From assembly GCA_013314865.1 (NCBI GenBank), contig JABUEV010000007.1, forward strand, positions 1 through 15,672: 15,672 nucleotides of DNA. The letters are read 5' to 3'. Both the position numbers and the translations under genes were made by a program. Under the pieces are notes generated by a model that did not search any database, was not told the DNA's origin, and worked only from the letters and a program-made list of their open reading frames with translations. Source of the stretch: Bacteroidales bacterium (GTDB lineage Bacteria; Bacteroidota; Bacteroidia; Bacteroidales; VadinHA17). Shown in pieces: positions 14,979 through 15,672 of this stretch (the stretch's first letter is position 1; the number at the start of each line of letters is the position of its first letter).

Positions 14979-15452
14979 TTAAACAGAAATTGAAATTATT
15001 TCAAAAGGTATAATTCCGGAAGGGACCTTTATTTCAACAGTTTCTCCCACCTTTCTGCCGAGCAGACCCTGAGCTATAGGTGAACTGACCGCTATCTTTC
15101 CCTCCCTGAAGTTTGCTTCGCTTTCAGGCACAAGCTGGTATTCCATAATTGAATTGTTCAGCTTGTTTCTGATTTTCACCTTGTTCAGTATCCGAACAGT
15201 CGAGGTGTCAATCTTTGATTCGTCAATCACTCTTGAGCGGCTTATGATATCCTCCAGCCTGGCAATTTTCATCTCAAGCATCCCCTGGGCCTCTTTGGCT
15301 GCAGAATACTCAGCATTCTCATTGAGGTCGCCTTTGTCTCTTGCCTCATCTATAAGCTTGGAGATCAAGGGCCTCTCAACGGTCCTCAGATGTTCAAGCT
15401 CCTCCTTTAGCTTCTGAAGACCCTCTTCAGTTACATACAATATGTCCGGCAT
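14979..15452 (-). CDS. greA: GreA, transcript cleavage elongation factor
   Basis: GreA enters the RNA polymerase secondary channel and stimulates cleavage of backtracked RNA. Starting at the ATG at 15452 the product is 157 residues, the standard length. It opens MPDILYVTEEGLQKLKEEL, followed by the antiparallel coiled coil (about 10-75) with the acidic tip in GDLNENAEYSAAKE, Asp42 and Glu45 corresponding to Asp41/Glu44 of E. coli. The C-terminal globular domain contains VSSPIAQGLLGRKVGETVEIKVP. An in-frame upstream ATG at 15515 would add 21 hydrophobic residues but lies inside the promoter -7 box, so it cannot be on this transcript. AAGGA about 8 bases before the chosen ATG may help initiation. 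A terminator-like hairpin precedes the gene, and an HIT hydrolase gene follows after 11 bases. Confidence 0.97.
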   Translation of the reverse strand: MPDILYVTEEGLQKLKEELEHLRTVERPLISKLIDEARDKGDLNENAEYSAAKEAQGMLEMKIARLEDIISRSRVIDESKIDTSTVRILNKVKIRNKLNNSIMEYQLVPESEANFREGKIAVSSPIAQGLLGRKVGETVEIKVPSGIIPFEIISISV

Positions 15453-15469
15453 TTTTATTTCCTTAAAGC

Positions 15470-15507
15470 AAAAAAATAGAAGAATTCCGGAATATCCGGA
15501 ACTCTTC
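15470..15507 (-). terminator. Terminator-like hairpin in the greA leader
   Basis: On the minus strand GAAGAGTTCCGGA (15507-15495) pairs with TCCGGAATTCTTC (15491-15479), 13 pairs including one G-U, with loop TAT (15494-15492). It is followed by TA and seven T (15476-15470). This is a canonical intrinsic terminator oriented with greA and placed 17 bases before its start codon. It starts where transcription from the adjacent promoter is predicted to start. Confidence 0.8.
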
Positions 15508-15512
15508 AGTAA

Positions 15513-15544
15513 CAAATATATAATTTTTTTTATTAATTCACAAA
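15513..15544 (-). promoter_or_regulatory. Promoter of greA-HIT
   Basis: On the minus strand TTTG (15544-15541) and TATATTTG (15520-15513) are separated by exactly 20 bases, matching the Bacteroidetes -33/-7 consensus fully. The predicted start is near 15505-15509, about 55 bases before the greA ATG. Confidence 0.85.
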
Positions 15545-15587
15545 CACGAACCTGTTAAATAATGTACGGGAAGAGCGCCTGAATCAT

Positions 15588-15672
15588 TTACTCCTGTATT
15601 TTCTGTTTGCTCTGTTTGTATTCTTCACGTTCGATTTCTTCTTCATTTTGTAACTGGCAGCCGTTTCTTTCC
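15588..15672 (-). CDS. C-terminal fragment of an unidentified protein, 5' truncated
   Basis: A minus-strand frame enters from the right edge and ends at TAA (15590-15588). It gives 27 residues with a very hydrophilic, Glu/Lys/Gln-rich end (QNEEEIEREEYKQSKQKIQE), likely helical. The sequence is too short and low in complexity to assign. It points the same way as greA and ends about 44 bases before the greA -33 element. No terminator of its own is visible before the hairpin at 15507-15470, so that hairpin could also stop its transcript. Coding status is supported by the continuous frame only. Confidence 0.45.
   Translation of the reverse strand, partial: ERNGCQLQNEEEIEREEYKQSKQKIQE

Noticed and set aside
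15453..15515. A 21-residue N-terminal extension of GreA starting at the ATG at 15515
   Set aside because: It would make GreA longer than the family, and the ATG lies inside the promoter -7 box, upstream of the predicted transcription start; the internal ATG gives the normal 157 residues.
1..15672. CRISPR arrays, insertion sequences, integrases, phage or toxin-antitoxin genes
   Set aside because: I saw no regularly spaced repeats, terminal inverted repeats, transposase or integrase motifs, or small gene pairs; nearly all the sequence is explained by housekeeping genes.

Overview
The window looks like a chromosomal housekeeping segment of a Bacteroidetes (Bacteroidota) bacterium, most likely of the order Bacteroidales. 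Six intergenic sites match the Bacteroidetes sigma-ABfr -7 box TAnnTTTG, and three of these have a TTTG -33 element about 18-22 bases upstream. The proteins read as Bacteroidetes versions of their families: a DUF151 nuclease with a UVR tail, a GH97 glycosidase, a long trigger factor, and ClpP with the EERQLNV...DVFSRLMMDRIIFLG block. Gene starts mostly lack strong Shine-Dalgarno sequences. I see no insertion sequence, phage gene, CRISPR array or integrase.

Layout. 1-841 (+): the end of tatC, then lptB, the ATPase of LPS export. 851-1029 (+): tRNA-Leu(UAG) with its own promoter and an intrinsic terminator. 1052-4371 (+): tig, clpP and clpX, a nascent-chain chaperone followed by the ClpXP protease. 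4407-8311 (-): an apparent operon transcribed as bfn (DUF151-UVR nuclease), a secreted GH97 glycosidase, thyA and folA. The last two form the dTMP/dihydrofolate cycle, and the GH97 gene is the odd member. 8312-8654: a divergent promoter region with a structured rplU leader. 8655-10806 (+): rplU (with a long basic tail), rpmA, serS. 10849-13716 (+): an EamA-type permease, an S41 lipoprotein peptidase and ruvC. 13705-14418 (-): comF, whose 3' end overlaps ruvC. 14569-15452 (-): greA followed by an HIT-family hydrolase. 15588-15672 (-): the C-terminus of an unidentified gene.

No new defence or mobile system is visible. The strongest non-coding signal is in the greA leader. A full-consensus promoter is followed at once by a 13-bp hairpin and a seven-U tract that lie before the greA start codon, so every greA transcript from that promoter must read through a terminator. 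Other points worth checking are the missing canonical start of lptB, tig lying downstream of a tRNA terminator without a visible promoter, the histone-like tail on L21, and the glycosidase inside a nucleotide-metabolism operon. Assignments rest on motif recognition and remembered family sequences; no database search was run.
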